From the NCBI RefSeq assembly GCF_018780075.1, contig NZ_JADMKB010000037.1, forward strand, positions 124,001 to 188,000: DNA of 64,000 nucleotides. Direction: 5' to 3'. Position numbers and translations under genes: made by a program. Shown here piece after piece: positions 33,644 to 41,026 of the stretch. The first letter of the stretch is position 1, and every line of letters begins with the position of its first letter. This DNA is from Hydrogenophaga sp. GTDB lineage: Bacteria; Pseudomonadota; Gammaproteobacteria; Burkholderiales; Burkholderiaceae_C. The notes under the pieces are model-generated. The model was not told the DNA's origin, made no database searches, and worked only from the letters and a program-made list of their open reading frames with translations.

Positions 33644-33748
33644 TGTCGAAGCTCCGTTCTTCGGTGGTGGTCAGGCGGGGCCGGTGGTAGTGACACCGAG
33701 CCCCGCCGCCTTTTGTGCCCAGCAAACACCGCCGCTGGGCTTGGCGTG

Positions 33749-34123
33749 TCAGGCTTCCTCTGCCGCCCAGGCGTTGAACTTCTCGTGATTGCAGCCGGCC
33801 ACCATGACGCGGGCCGCTGCGCATTCGGCCAGTTCTGCAACCCCGCGCATCCGCTCTGCAAAGTCCTGCAGCATCGAAACCGTGGGTGCCAAGGCTTGGG
33901 CTTTCTCGGGATCGTTCGCCAAGTCCTTGAAAAATGCCCCGTCCTTCGTGGCCAAGAGCGCGGCCAGTCGCCACGGGCGGCCGGTTGCCTCTTGATCCAT
34001 CACCATGCCGGCAACTCTGTCAAGTTGATCCGGCGCCAGCGCCGGCTCGCAGGCCATCACCTTCTCATACAGCGCATCAAGTTCACCGTCTGCCGTCTGT
34101 TGCTCATCGCTTGTCTGGTTCAT
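33749..34123 (-). CDS. Hypothetical protein
   Basis: A 124-residue acidic, helical protein without a recognised domain. It begins MNQTSDEQQTADGELDALYE and has long helical stretches (PDQLDRVAGMVMDQEAT; PEKAQALAPTVSMLQDFAER). AGGGG lies about ten bases upstream of the ATG. It is bracketed by two copies of the intercistronic hairpin, in the same way as its neighbour, suggesting that the genes were added as units. Function unknown. Confidence 0.6.
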   Translation of the reverse strand: MNQTSDEQQTADGELDALYEKVMACEPALAPDQLDRVAGMVMDQEATGRPWRLAALLATKDGAFFKDLANDPEKAQALAPTVSMLQDFAERMRGVAELAECAAARVMVAGCNHEKFNAWAAEEA

Positions 34124-34175
34124 TGGTCATCCCCTGTTGCTGCCCAGCTCACACCGCCGCTGGGCATGGCGGAAT

Positions 34176-34493
34176 TCATCGGCTCCGAATGGGCGTCTTG
34201 CGCGATGCCTTGCGGATCAATGCCAGCAATGCCGGATCGCTGCGGGCGGCACGCGCCTTCAGGTAAAGCCCGTGCTCCGGGTTGGGTTCGATGGCGCCGT
34301 GTTCTACAAGCCTCACCAATTCAGCGGCCAGCGCTTGGAAACGCGATTGCACCGCATCGCTGTAGCGGTACGGGACCTCTACCTTGCCGCAGTGATTGAA
34401 AGCTCGCGCCACTGCCGCCATAGCGTAGTGCGCAACTTCTCGGGCTTCCGCCCGGCTCGCCTCTTCAAAGCCCGCTTGTGTCGGTCCGCTCAT
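34176..34493 (-). CDS. Hypothetical protein
   Basis: A 105-residue helical protein, no recognised family. ATG at 34493 is chosen because GGGGAG lies upstream at good spacing; the longer frame to 34667 runs through the hairpin element and the higA gene. Sequence features: EARAEAREVAHYAMAAV-like helix near the start and a basic C-terminus (IRKASRKTPIRSR). It lies between two hairpin copies. Confidence 0.55.
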   Translation of the reverse strand: MSGPTQAGFEEASRAEAREVAHYAMAAVARAFNHCGKVEVPYRYSDAVQSRFQALAAELVRLVEHGAIEPNPEHGLYLKARAARSDPALLALIRKASRKTPIRSR

Positions 34494-34551
34494 GTTCTTG
34501 CTCCCCTTGTGTGCCCAGCTCACGCCGCCGCTGGGCGTGGCGGGAATCGGT

Positions 34552-34857
34552 TTATGCGGGCACCAGAGCCGGGCGAATGCGCAGCGGCGCGGCCTTGAGC
34601 AACTGACGGGCTTGCCATTCGTCATAGGCGGCCTGTTGCGCGAGCCACAGGCGGGCGGCGCCGCCACGGTCTACCCCTAGCCAGGCCTCAAGGCGCAATG
34701 CCAGCGCGGGGGATATGGCCGCATGGGCGTTCAGCACGCGAGACAGGGCCACGCGGGACACGCCCAACTGTTCGGCGGCTTGGGTGACGTTCAAGCCCAG
34801 CGCGGGCAACACGTCGTCACGCAGGGTCAGGCCAGGGTGCGGGGGGTTCTTCATCAT
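34552..34857 (-). CDS. higA: HigA-type antitoxin
   Basis: A 101-residue helix-turn-helix antitoxin of the HigA/VapI family. It starts MMKNPPHPGLTLRDDVLPALG and carries the XRE motif NVTQAAEQLGVSRVALSRVLN, then ISPALALRLEAWLGV. It binds and neutralises HigB and represses the promoter. It follows higB by 25 bases, the usual toxin-first order of hig loci. Two adjacent ATG codons are possible starts. Confidence 0.9.
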   Translation of the reverse strand: MMKNPPHPGLTLRDDVLPALGLNVTQAAEQLGVSRVALSRVLNAHAAISPALALRLEAWLGVDRGGAARLWLAQQAAYDEWQARQLLKAAPLRIRPALVPA

Positions 34858-34882
34858 GGCGGGTGCTCCGGTGGTGTGTCGG

Positions 34883-35161
34883 TCAGTGGTAATCGAGGTA
34901 ATCCAGCAGCACCGCGTCGGTGCCTTCAAAGGTGAATGTCATCCGCCAATTGCCGTTCACCGACACGGCCCAATGGTTTGCAAGGTTGCCGTGCAAGGGG
35001 TGCAGCCCCCAGCCGGGCAGGTTCATATCGGTGGGGCTTTGGGCATCATTCAGACGTGCCAGTAGCCGGGCCAGTTTGGGGGCGTGGACGGCCTGAATTC
35101 CGGCCTTGGTGCCCCGCTCGAAATAGGCCTGCAGGCCCTTGTGTCGGAATGACTTGATCAC
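34883..35161 (-). CDS. higB: HigB-type mRNA interferase toxin
   Basis: A 92-residue RelE-superfamily toxin that cleaves mRNA at the ribosome. The sequence IKSFRHKGLQAYFERGTKAGIQAVHAPKLARLLARLNDA is typical, as is the end WRMTFTFEGTDAVLLDYLDYH with its conserved C-terminal Tyr-His. The start is GTG at 35161, six bases after a TACAAT -10 box, so the message may be leaderless. The frame runs further upstream through the promoter, but that extension has no family match. Confidence 0.9.
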   Translation of the reverse strand: MIKSFRHKGLQAYFERGTKAGIQAVHAPKLARLLARLNDAQSPTDMNLPGWGLHPLHGNLANHWAVSVNGNWRMTFTFEGTDAVLLDYLDYH

Positions 35162-35167
35162 GGCTTG

Positions 35168-35196
35168 ATTGTATCGCGTTGCGTTACGGGTTGCAA
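35168..35196 (-). promoter_or_regulatory. higBA promoter
   Basis: On the minus strand TTGCAA (35196-35191), a 17-base spacer and TACAAT (35173-35168). The expected transcription start falls at or next to the higB GTG. Confidence 0.7.
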
Positions 35197-35440
35197 TTGA
35201 AGGGCCGGGCTTTTCGTGGCACGGGCCACCGTTGAACGCGAGCGCCGCCCCGGTGGGGATGGGCACCAGGGGAAGCCCATCGCGCCGCTTTCCGGCAAGG
35301 TGCGCGAGCCTCCACGTAGCAGGGCACCAGGGCGCAAGACCAGCGGGGCCGGGAAGGCATGGCCAGCAGACAGCCCCAGAAGGGCAAGACATGGGGCGGC
35401 TTCTCTGTGTGAATGAATGAACTTTTTCATCATCTAAAAG

Positions 35441-35564
35441 TGTTCCCGCTCTGTTCCCGCTCTGTTCCCTGTTTGTTCCCGCTCTGTTCCCGGTGCCACT
35501 CGGGCCGCCATGCCCCAGCCCCGCTGGGTTCCGCTGGTTTGTTCCCGGTGTTCCCGGTGTTCCC
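35441..35564 (-). repeat. Right iteron cluster (GGGAACA, read as TGTTCCC on +)
   Basis: Eight copies of TGTTCCC at 35441, 35452, 35463, 35474, 35485, 35540, 35549 and 35558. The first five are spaced exactly 11 bases; the last three exactly 9 (unit TGTTCCCGG). An AT-rich stretch (35411-35440) lies beside the first copy. The region 35197-35609 holds no gene. It is the mirror of the cluster at 28122-28234 and sits between higB and the integrase gene. Confidence 0.8.
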
Positions 35565-35609
35565 GGTGTTTTGGGGATCAGCACCGGAAGTAAAAGCATG
35601 GCGGCCACC

Positions 35610-36815
35610 TCAGGCGGCCCGCTTGGGCATCTTGAGCACCTTGCCCGCCTTGCGCCCGTCCAAGTAGTCAGCCCACCACTGCAGCAGCTTTTCGCGATCC
35701 TGCATGTAGGTGCTTCGGTGGTACGCGGCCCGCACGCCGTTGCGCTCTGCGTGGGCGAGCTGGCGCTCGATCACGTCAGGGTTCCACCCGCATTCATTGG
35801 CCACCGTGGAGAATAGCGCCCGGAAGCCGTGCGCCGTGGCGCTGCCCTTGTAGCCCATGCGAGCCATGGCCGAATTGAAGGTGTTTTCGCTCAGGGACTT
35901 GCCCGGATAGAAGGGGCTGGGGAACACCAGATCACGCCCACCGCTCAGGGGCTGCATGGTGCGCAGCACCTCAAGGGCTTGCCGGGACAGTGGTACGCGG
36001 TGTTCGGTGCGCATCTTCATGCGCTCGGGCGGGATGGTCCACAGCGCGGCCTCAAGGTCGAACTCTGCCCAGCGTGCGCCGCGCACTTCACCGGGCCGGG
36101 TGGCGGTCAACATCAGCAGGCGCAGGGCGTGCACGGTGTTGGGGTCGCCATCGTAGGCGGCCAACTTGCCCAGGAACTCGGGCAGCTCCCGGTCTGACAG
36201 CGCGGCACGGTGCGCCACCTGTCGCGGCTTGAGGATTTCTGAGGGCACCAGGTCAAGCATGGGATTCGACTCGATGCGCTCATGCGTGACGGCCCATCGG
36301 TAGATCGCTTTCACCCGCTGCAGCACCCGCGATGCCTGATCGGCAGCGCCGCTGGCCTCCACGGTCTTGATGGCGGCCATGACTTCACCGGGCCGGATGC
36401 TGGCCAGCGGGCGGGCACCCAGCGCCGGGAAAATGTGCCCCTCAAGGGAGGCCCGCACGCGGTCGGCTGTGATTGAAGCCCAGCGCCCCGACTGGTGCGC
36501 CAGCCATTCACCGGCCACCGCTTCCAGGGTGGTCGCGTTTTCGTGGGCGGTCTGGGCTTTGGCGGCCTTGCGCAGCGCCCCAGGGTCGTCGCCAGCGGCC
36601 AGCACCTTGCGGGCCTCGGTCGCAGCGTCGCGGGCGGCCTTGAGGGAAACAGCTGGGTACACCCCAAAGGCAAGGCGCTTTTCCTTGCCCCCGTGGCGGT
36701 ACTTCATGCGCCAGTACCGGCCGCCGGCTGCGGTCAGCTCCAGGTACAGGCCCGCACCGTCAAAGTGTTTGCCGGGCTCGGTCAGGGTGCGCAGCTTGGC
36801 ATCGGTCAACGGCAT
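35610..36815 (-). CDS. int: P4-type tyrosine recombinase / integrase
   Basis: A 401-residue integrase with the N-terminal DUF4102 arm-binding domain (about 1-90; MPLTDAKLRTLTEPGKHFDGAGLYLEL), a SAM-like core-binding domain (about 95-180) and the catalytic domain. Catalytic residues are the Arg in TATRPGEVRGARW, the HGFR pair, the His in QLAHAERNGV and the Tyr in AAYHRSTYM. ATG at 36815 is the family start; an in-frame extension to 36866 only translates the GGGGGCACA repeats. It should catalyse insertion at tRNA-Arg. It lies at the right end, reading inward. Confidence 0.93.
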   Translation of the reverse strand: MPLTDAKLRTLTEPGKHFDGAGLYLELTAAGGRYWRMKYRHGGKEKRLAFGVYPAVSLKAARDAATEARKVLAAGDDPGALRKAAKAQTAHENATTLEAVAGEWLAHQSGRWASITADRVRASLEGHIFPALGARPLASIRPGEVMAAIKTVEASGAADQASRVLQRVKAIYRWAVTHERIESNPMLDLVPSEILKPRQVAHRAALSDRELPEFLGKLAAYDGDPNTVHALRLLMLTATRPGEVRGARWAEFDLEAALWTIPPERMKMRTEHRVPLSRQALEVLRTMQPLSGGRDLVFPSPFYPGKSLSENTFNSAMARMGYKGSATAHGFRALFSTVANECGWNPDVIERQLAHAERNGVRAAYHRSTYMQDREKLLQWWADYLDGRKAGKVLKMPKRAA

Positions 36816-36837
36816 GGAGGGGCATCCTTCGCAGTTT

Positions 36838-36858
36838 GGGGGCACATTTGGGGGCACA
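36838..36858 (+). repeat. Right-end GGGGGCACA repeats (putative integrase arm sites)
   Basis: Two copies, at 36838-36846 and 36850-36858, each preceded by TTT and spaced 12 bases. They lie in the integrase leader, 58 bases from attR, in the same orientation as the left-end set. Confidence 0.6.
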
Positions 36859-36915
36859 TTCTGCACCCATCGCGCCGAAAACCAGCGTTTATGCGGGTCT
36901 ACAGCCTATCTGCGG

Positions 36916-36932
36916 TTCCTGTTGGTGTACCA
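36916..36932 (+). repeat. attR: imperfect copy of the tRNA-Arg 3' end
   Basis: TTCCTGTTGGTGTACCA matches the tRNA 3' end over 12 uninterrupted bases and then, after loss of one G, over TACCA. It is the right boundary of the element. Confidence 0.7.
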
Positions 36933-36955
36933 GTTGCCCGGCCGCCACACCACGC

Positions 36956-37453
36956 TCACGCCGCCGCCATCCAGCGGGTCAGTCGCGGCTTGATCAGGAA
37001 GGTCATCACCAGGCCGATCACCACACCGACCGGCAGGGAGCGAAGGAAGGCCGCCAGCCATTGGCCGGGGAACGCCGCGCTCAGCCCCTGGTTGCTCAGC
37101 GTCACGGCACTGGCCAGCAGCAACTCCATCACCACCGCCGTGCACAGCGCCAGCAGCACCTGGGCCACCACGCGGGGCCACACCGACAGGCGAGGCCCCA
37201 GCACACGCTCCAGCGTCAACAGGGTCAAGAAGCCCAGCGGCATCACCGGCAAGGCGGTGGCAAACGCCATCATCCAGCGCCCAAAAAAGCCGTCGACCCA
37301 GCCCAGGTTGAGCCAGGTGATCACGCCGCTGAGGATCAGGCCAATCACCGGCATGACGGTGAACAGGGGCACCAGGCGGCGCCAGCGAAAGCCCGGGGTG
37401 GGCGAAGGCGCCGGGGTTGTGGGTGCGGAGGACATCAGGGCAGAGGTTTTCAT
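36956..37453 (-). CDS. DUF2798 family membrane protein
   Basis: A 165-residue protein with four predicted helices forming two DUF2798-like repeats: VMPVIGLILSGVITWLNLG to MPLGFLTLLTLER, then LLLASAVTLSNQGL to LPVGVVIGLVMTFLIKPRL. The function of DUF2798 is unknown. It is divergent from a MarR regulator, and two inverted repeats in the shared intergenic region lie just upstream of its ATG, so it is probably the regulator's main target. First chromosomal gene right of the element. Confidence 0.8.
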   Translation of the reverse strand: MKTSALMSSAPTTPAPSPTPGFRWRRLVPLFTVMPVIGLILSGVITWLNLGWVDGFFGRWMMAFATALPVMPLGFLTLLTLERVLGPRLSVWPRVVAQVLLALCTAVVMELLLASAVTLSNQGLSAAFPGQWLAAFLRSLPVGVVIGLVMTFLIKPRLTRWMAAA

Positions 37454-37465
37454 GTGGATCGATTT

Positions 37466-37512
37466 GGTTGACAATATCAACACAATAACGCATTTGGTTG
37501 ACCTTATCAACC
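37466..37512. promoter_or_regulatory. Two MarR-type operators
   Basis: GGTTGA-CAATA-TCAACA (37466-37482) and GGTTGA-CCTTA-TCAACC (37496-37512): 6-base inverted half-sites with 5-base centres. Their starts are 30 bases apart, about three helical turns. They lie between the divergent DUF2798 and marR starts. Confidence 0.75.
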
Positions 37513-37520
37513 AGTCAAGC

Positions 37521-37991
37521 ATGAATCCCCACCCCACGACCCCGCAGACCGCCGCCCTGGAATCCCTGATGTCGTTGCTGGGCAGCGTCAAGAAGGCCTT
37601 GCGCCACGAACTGCAGGACGGCGCCGAGCCGGCCGTGGCGCCCATGCTGCTGCGCATGCTGCAGCTGTGCCAGCGCCACCCGGGCATCACCCAGCAGGGC
37701 CTGGCCCAGCAAACCAGCCGCGACAAGGGTCAGGTGGCGCGGCTGATCAAGGAGCTGCTGGACCTGGGGCTGCTGAGCAAGGAAGAGCACCCGGAGGACC
37801 GGCGCAGCCACCGGCTGTTGCCCACGCCGGCCGGTGTGGCGAAGGTGCGGCGCTTCGAGCAGGCCGAAGCGGGTGTGGCCGAGCTGCTGTTTGGCGCGCT
37901 GGGGGCGGCCGATCTGCGCGCGCTGACCGAGCAGCTCGGGGCACTGAAGCAGCGCGTCGAAGAACGGCTGCCTTCAGGCGAGGCAGGCTGA
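37521..37991 (+). CDS. MarR family transcriptional regulator
   Basis: A 156-residue winged-helix regulator. The DNA-binding part reads QRHPGITQQGLAQQTSRDKGQVARLIKELLDLGLLSKEEHPEDRRSHRLLPT, the MarR recognition helix and wing with the DRRSxxxxLT-type signature. It probably represses itself and the DUF2798 gene through the operators at 37466-37512. The ligand is unknown. Confidence 0.88.
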   Translation: MNPHPTTPQTAALESLMSLLGSVKKALRHELQDGAEPAVAPMLLRMLQLCQRHPGITQQGLAQQTSRDKGQVARLIKELLDLGLLSKEEHPEDRRSHRLLPTPAGVAKVRRFEQAEAGVAELLFGALGAADLRALTEQLGALKQRVEERLPSGEAG

Positions 37992-38016
37992 CACACCCCC
38001 TTGACCTGGACACGCC

Positions 38017-38535
38017 ATGCACCTGAACCCCCTTCCTGCCCTGTTCCTGGCCCTGGGCCTGGCCGCCGCACCCGCTGCCGCACTGGCCCAGGCCAGCTTC
38101 GTGCAGACGCCCTACAAGAACCCCAAGGCGCTGTTCGACATCTACCTCGACCACCCGGCCAAGATGGGGGCGGCGCTGCACTGGCTGCGCTCGTTCATGA
38201 ACCCCCTGGTCGAGGCGCCCTACAGCTTCTTTGCCGAAGACATGAGCGTGGTCGTGGTGCTGCACGGCACCGAGCTGGTGACGGTGGCGAAAAAGAACGA
38301 AGCGAAATACGAAGAGGTGGTGCAGCGCATGCGCTACTACGCCCAGCAGGGCGTGAAGTTCAAGGTCTGTGGCCTGGCGCTGCAAGACTTCGGCTACCGG
38401 CGCGAAGACCTGCAGCCGTTTGTGGAGGTCACGCCCTCGGCCATGACCGAGCTGGTGCACTGGCAGAACCAGGGCTACGGGTTGATCACGCCGGTGGTGA
38501 CGGACAAAAAGCTGTCAATCGAAGAGATCCGCTGA
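38017..38535 (+). CDS. Secreted DsrE-family protein
   Basis: A 172-residue protein with a signal peptide (cleavage after AAALAQA) and a DsrE/DsrF-like domain. The segments MSVVVVLHGTELVTVAKKNEAKYEEVVQRM and KFKVCGLALQDFGYRREDLQPFVEVTPSAMTELVHWQNQGYGLITP match periplasmic DsrE-like proteins of Proteobacteria. One Cys (in VCGLAL) is at the conserved position. A sulfur-relay or redox role is possible. It follows marR and converges on the chemoreceptor gene. Confidence 0.83.
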   Translation: MHLNPLPALFLALGLAAAPAAALAQASFVQTPYKNPKALFDIYLDHPAKMGAALHWLRSFMNPLVEAPYSFFAEDMSVVVVLHGTELVTVAKKNEAKYEEVVQRMRYYAQQGVKFKVCGLALQDFGYRREDLQPFVEVTPSAMTELVHWQNQGYGLITPVVTDKKLSIEEIR

Positions 38536-38546
38536 GGGCTGGCGCT

Positions 38547-40883
38547 TCAGAACCCCAGCCGCTTGGCCGACGACAGCGCCAGCACCACCTCGCTGGTGGC
38601 CTGCGAGAACGGCGTGCCGGGTGCCAGGGCGTCTTCGGCCTGCCGGTAGTGCCGCTGGTTGACCATCTCTGCCACGCCGCCGGCCACGCGGTGGAAGTGT
38701 TTGTGGCGCTCGATCAGGTCCACGAAGCCGGACCGCGCGCTCAGGCGCTGGCCGTCGCCATAGATCCACTTGCCCAGCGCGCAGCAGTCGTCGCGTGACA
38801 ACGCAGCCACGTCCACCTTGTCGCGGCTTTCAATCGCGTCGCGCAGCTTCACCTTCCACTGACGGTGGGCATCGATGAAGACGTCCACATCGACGCCCTC
38901 GACCAGCGCCTTGGTGCCCGTGCCGGCACCGGGCAGACGGAACTCGTCCACCTGAGCCGCCATGCGCACGGCCGCCGTGCGCTGTGACGCAGCGGCCACG
39001 GCCGTCTGGTCCACCAGCGTGGCGTTGGCCTGGGTGTTGCGGTCCAGGTCCTGCACGGCCTGGCCGATCTGGCCGATGCCCATGCTTTGTTCGCGCGTTC
39101 CGTTGGCCACTTCGTCCAGCAGCTGGCGCACCTGGTCGGCGTGGGTCACGATCTCGTGCATGGTCTCGCCCGCGCTGCGCACCACGGTCATGCCGCTGCT
39201 CACGTCGTCCACGCTGGACGAGATCAGGGCCTTGATTTCCTTGGCCGCCTGCGCGCTGCGCTGGGCGAGGCTGCGCACCTCGCCCGCCACCACGGCAAAG
39301 CCCCTGCCCTGCTCACCCGCGCGGGCCGCCTCGACGGCGGCATTGAGCGCGAGGATGTTGGTCTGAAACGCAATCCCGTCGATCACCCCGATGATGTCGT
39401 TGATCTTGCGCGACGAGCTCTGGATGCGCTCCATGGTTTCAACCACCTGTGTCATCACCGCGCCGCCGCGTTCGGCCACCTGGGCGTTGTCCACGGCGAT
39501 GTGGGAGGCCTGGCGGGCCGACTCGGCCGTGTGTTCCACCGACGAGGTGGTTTCTTCGAGCGCGGCGGACGATTCTTCCAGTGCAGCGGCGGCGGCTTCG
39601 GTGCGCGACGCCAGGTCGCGGGTGCCGGCGGCGATCTCCATGCTGGCCTGCACCACCGAGTCGCTGGCGCCCTGCACTTGCTGCACCGTCTCGCGCAGCG
39701 AGGCCTGCATGTAGCCCACTTCGCGCAGCAGGTCGCTGACCTCGTCGTGGCCTTTGCCATTGATGTTCGCGCGCAGGTCGCCCATGCTGATCGCCAGCAG
39801 ATGGCGGCGCAAAGCCTTGAACCCGCCGAACATGGAACGGTAAAACCCCATGGCCAGAAACACCGCCAGCAGCAGGCCGATGGCCGTCACCGAGAGGTTG
39901 ATCCAGAGCTGGGTCTGCAGGCGGTTGGCGCGTTGCCCCAGCAACTGCTCCAGCACGCCCAGGTTGGCGTCCACCTGCCGGTATTGCGTCGCCAGGGTCT
40001 GGTTGGCCTGGTCGATCAGGGCCTTGGCATCGCCCTGCACCGTGGTCGCGCCCGATGGAAAGAGGCGGTCGAGCGACTGAATGAACGCAGCGGTGGCCCC
40101 AGGCGCTTCCAGCACGAGGTCTTGGGCGAGCACCGGCTCGGCCCCCTGCACCTTGCCCAGATCGTCACGCGCCTTGCCCATTTCGTGCGCCACGATGGAG
40201 CGCAGCTCGGCCATGCGAACGGCCTGCTCGGGCTCGATGCGACCGGCGCGCAAAGCACCACCCGCCAGGCCACGCAACTCGCTGGTGCCGCGGATGATGT
40301 CCGGACCGCGCATCAGGGTCGCGCTCATCAGGTAATAAGAGGACATCTCCGGGTCCAGCGCCAGACCCGAGCGGTCGGTCACCTGGGCCAGCAAGGCCGA
40401 AATGCTGCGCGACAGCCCCGTCATGGCGCCGTAGATGTCGGCGGGGTTGGCTTTCGATACGTTCTGAACCGCCGCCAGGTCCTGGTCGATCCGGGTCCAC
40501 AGCGGGTCGAGCGCCCAAGGCGCGTTGTGCGGTTGACTGAGCTGGCGCAGGGAGGCCATGCGCTCGTCAAACGCCTGGCGGGCCGCAGCGACATCCACCC
40601 CGGCATCGCCATAGGCCTGGGTGCGCGCCGCGTAGCGCCATTGGTCGGAAGCATCCAGCAACCGGTAGACCGCCTGGTTGTAGGCCACGCCTTGCCGTTC
40701 CTGCGCCACAAATTCAAGGTCTTCGCGTTCCCCCGCCAGGAAGCCCATCAGCAGCCAGGCCAGCGGCAACAGGAAAGCGACCGAGATCAGCGCCATCTTG
40801 CCGGGGAAACGCAGCTGGCGCATCAGGCCAGCCGCAGGCGCCCACACACCCCAATTGACGATCCGGAAACCCTTGTTCTTCAT
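38547..40883 (-). CDS. Methyl-accepting chemotaxis protein with C-terminal CZB domain
   Basis: A 778-residue chemoreceptor with two transmembrane helices (about 33-53 and 370-392), a long periplasmic sensor between them, a HAMP segment, and the signalling tip ([41 protein letters not shown]). A C-terminal zinc-binding CZB domain follows, with [28 protein letters not shown] and [12 protein letters not shown] domains sense zinc or hypochlorous acid. ATG at 40883 has GGAG six bases upstream; the ATG six bases earlier is too close to it. It is a stand-alone receptor gene. Confidence 0.9.
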   Translation of the reverse strand: MKNKGFRIVNWGVWAPAAGLMRQLRFPGKMALISVAFLLPLAWLLMGFLAGEREDLEFVAQERQGVAYNQAVYRLLDASDQWRYAARTQAYGDAGVDVAAARQAFDERMASLRQLSQPHNAPWALDPLWTRIDQDLAAVQNVSKANPADIYGAMTGLSRSISALLAQVTDRSGLALDPEMSSYYLMSATLMRGPDIIRGTSELRGLAGGALRAGRIEPEQAVRMAELRSIVAHEMGKARDDLGKVQGAEPVLAQDLVLEAPGATAAFIQSLDRLFPSGATTVQGDAKALIDQANQTLATQYRQVDANLGVLEQLLGQRANRLQTQLWINLSVTAIGLLLAVFLAMGFYRSMFGGFKALRRHLLAISMGDLRANINGKGHDEVSDLLREVGYMQASLRETVQQVQGASDSVVQASMEIAAGTRDLASRTEAAAAALEESSAALEETTSSVEHTAESARQASHIAVDNAQVAERGGAVMTQVVETMERIQSSSRKINDIIGVIDGIAFQTNILALNAAVEAARAGEQGRGFAVVAGEVRSLAQRSAQAAKEIKALISSSVDDVSSGMTVVRSAGETMHEIVTHADQVRQLLDEVANGTREQSMGIGQIGQAVQDLDRNTQANATLVDQTAVAAASQRTAAVRMAAQVDEFRLPGAGTGTKALVEGVDVDVFIDAHRQWKVKLRDAIESRDKVDVAALSRDDCCALGKWIYGDGQRLSARSGFVDLIERHKHFHRVAGGVAEMVNQRHYRQAEDALAPGTPFSQATSEVVLALSSAKRLGF

Positions 40884-41026
40884 GCGCATCTCCAATGACT
40901 TGTATACAAAGTATCGGTCGATGGACACGTGGAATTGAGGGGAAAAGCGAACAGAAATGGCCCCAGTTCCGGGCTTGGTTGCAACCTTTGGCTGCCTTTG
41001 CGTGACGGTCGTCACGCACGCCCGGT

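Larger units (their letters stand above)
33717..34536 (-). repeat. Three copies of an intercistronic hairpin element
   Basis: Copies at 33717-33740, 34142-34165 and 34513-34536. Each has stem GCCCAGC / GCTGGGC around a 10-base loop. Each lies 8-15 bases past the stop codon of a leftward gene (33749, 34176 and 34552) and just ahead of the next gene's leader. No T tract follows, so they are not classical terminators. Confidence 0.7.
26919..36932. mobile_element. P4-like integrated element in tRNA-Arg (~10.0 kb)
   Basis: Bounded by the tRNA-Arg 3' end and its imperfect copy at 36916-36932. It carries a P4-type tyrosine integrase, AlpA regulator, SSB, TOPRIM/DUF927 primase-helicase, RadC-like protein, HigBA toxin-antitoxin and several unknown genes, nearly all leftward. 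No capsid, tail, terminase, relaxase or type IV secretion genes are visible. Two clusters of GGGAACA iterons flank the gene block and GGGGGCACA repeats mark both termini. The integrase lies at the end far from the tRNA, whereas most tRNA islands place it next to the tRNA. Best read as a phage-satellite-like, self-replicating integrative element. Confidence 0.85.

Noticed and set aside
33674..33707. Large hairpin GGCGGGGC / GCCCCGCC between radC and the next gene as a terminator
   Set aside because: Its T tract is on the rightward strand, where there is no gene to terminate; on the leftward strand it has none. It may be structural but no role can be assigned.
36816..36866. N-terminal extension of the integrase to 36866
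   Set aside because: The added residues only translate the GGGGGCACA repeats (NVPPNVPPN); the family start MPLTDAKL at 36815 is complete.
40900..40909. TTGTATACAA palindrome upstream of the chemoreceptor
   Set aside because: A single short palindrome in an AT-rich promoter region; no second copy or known regulator.
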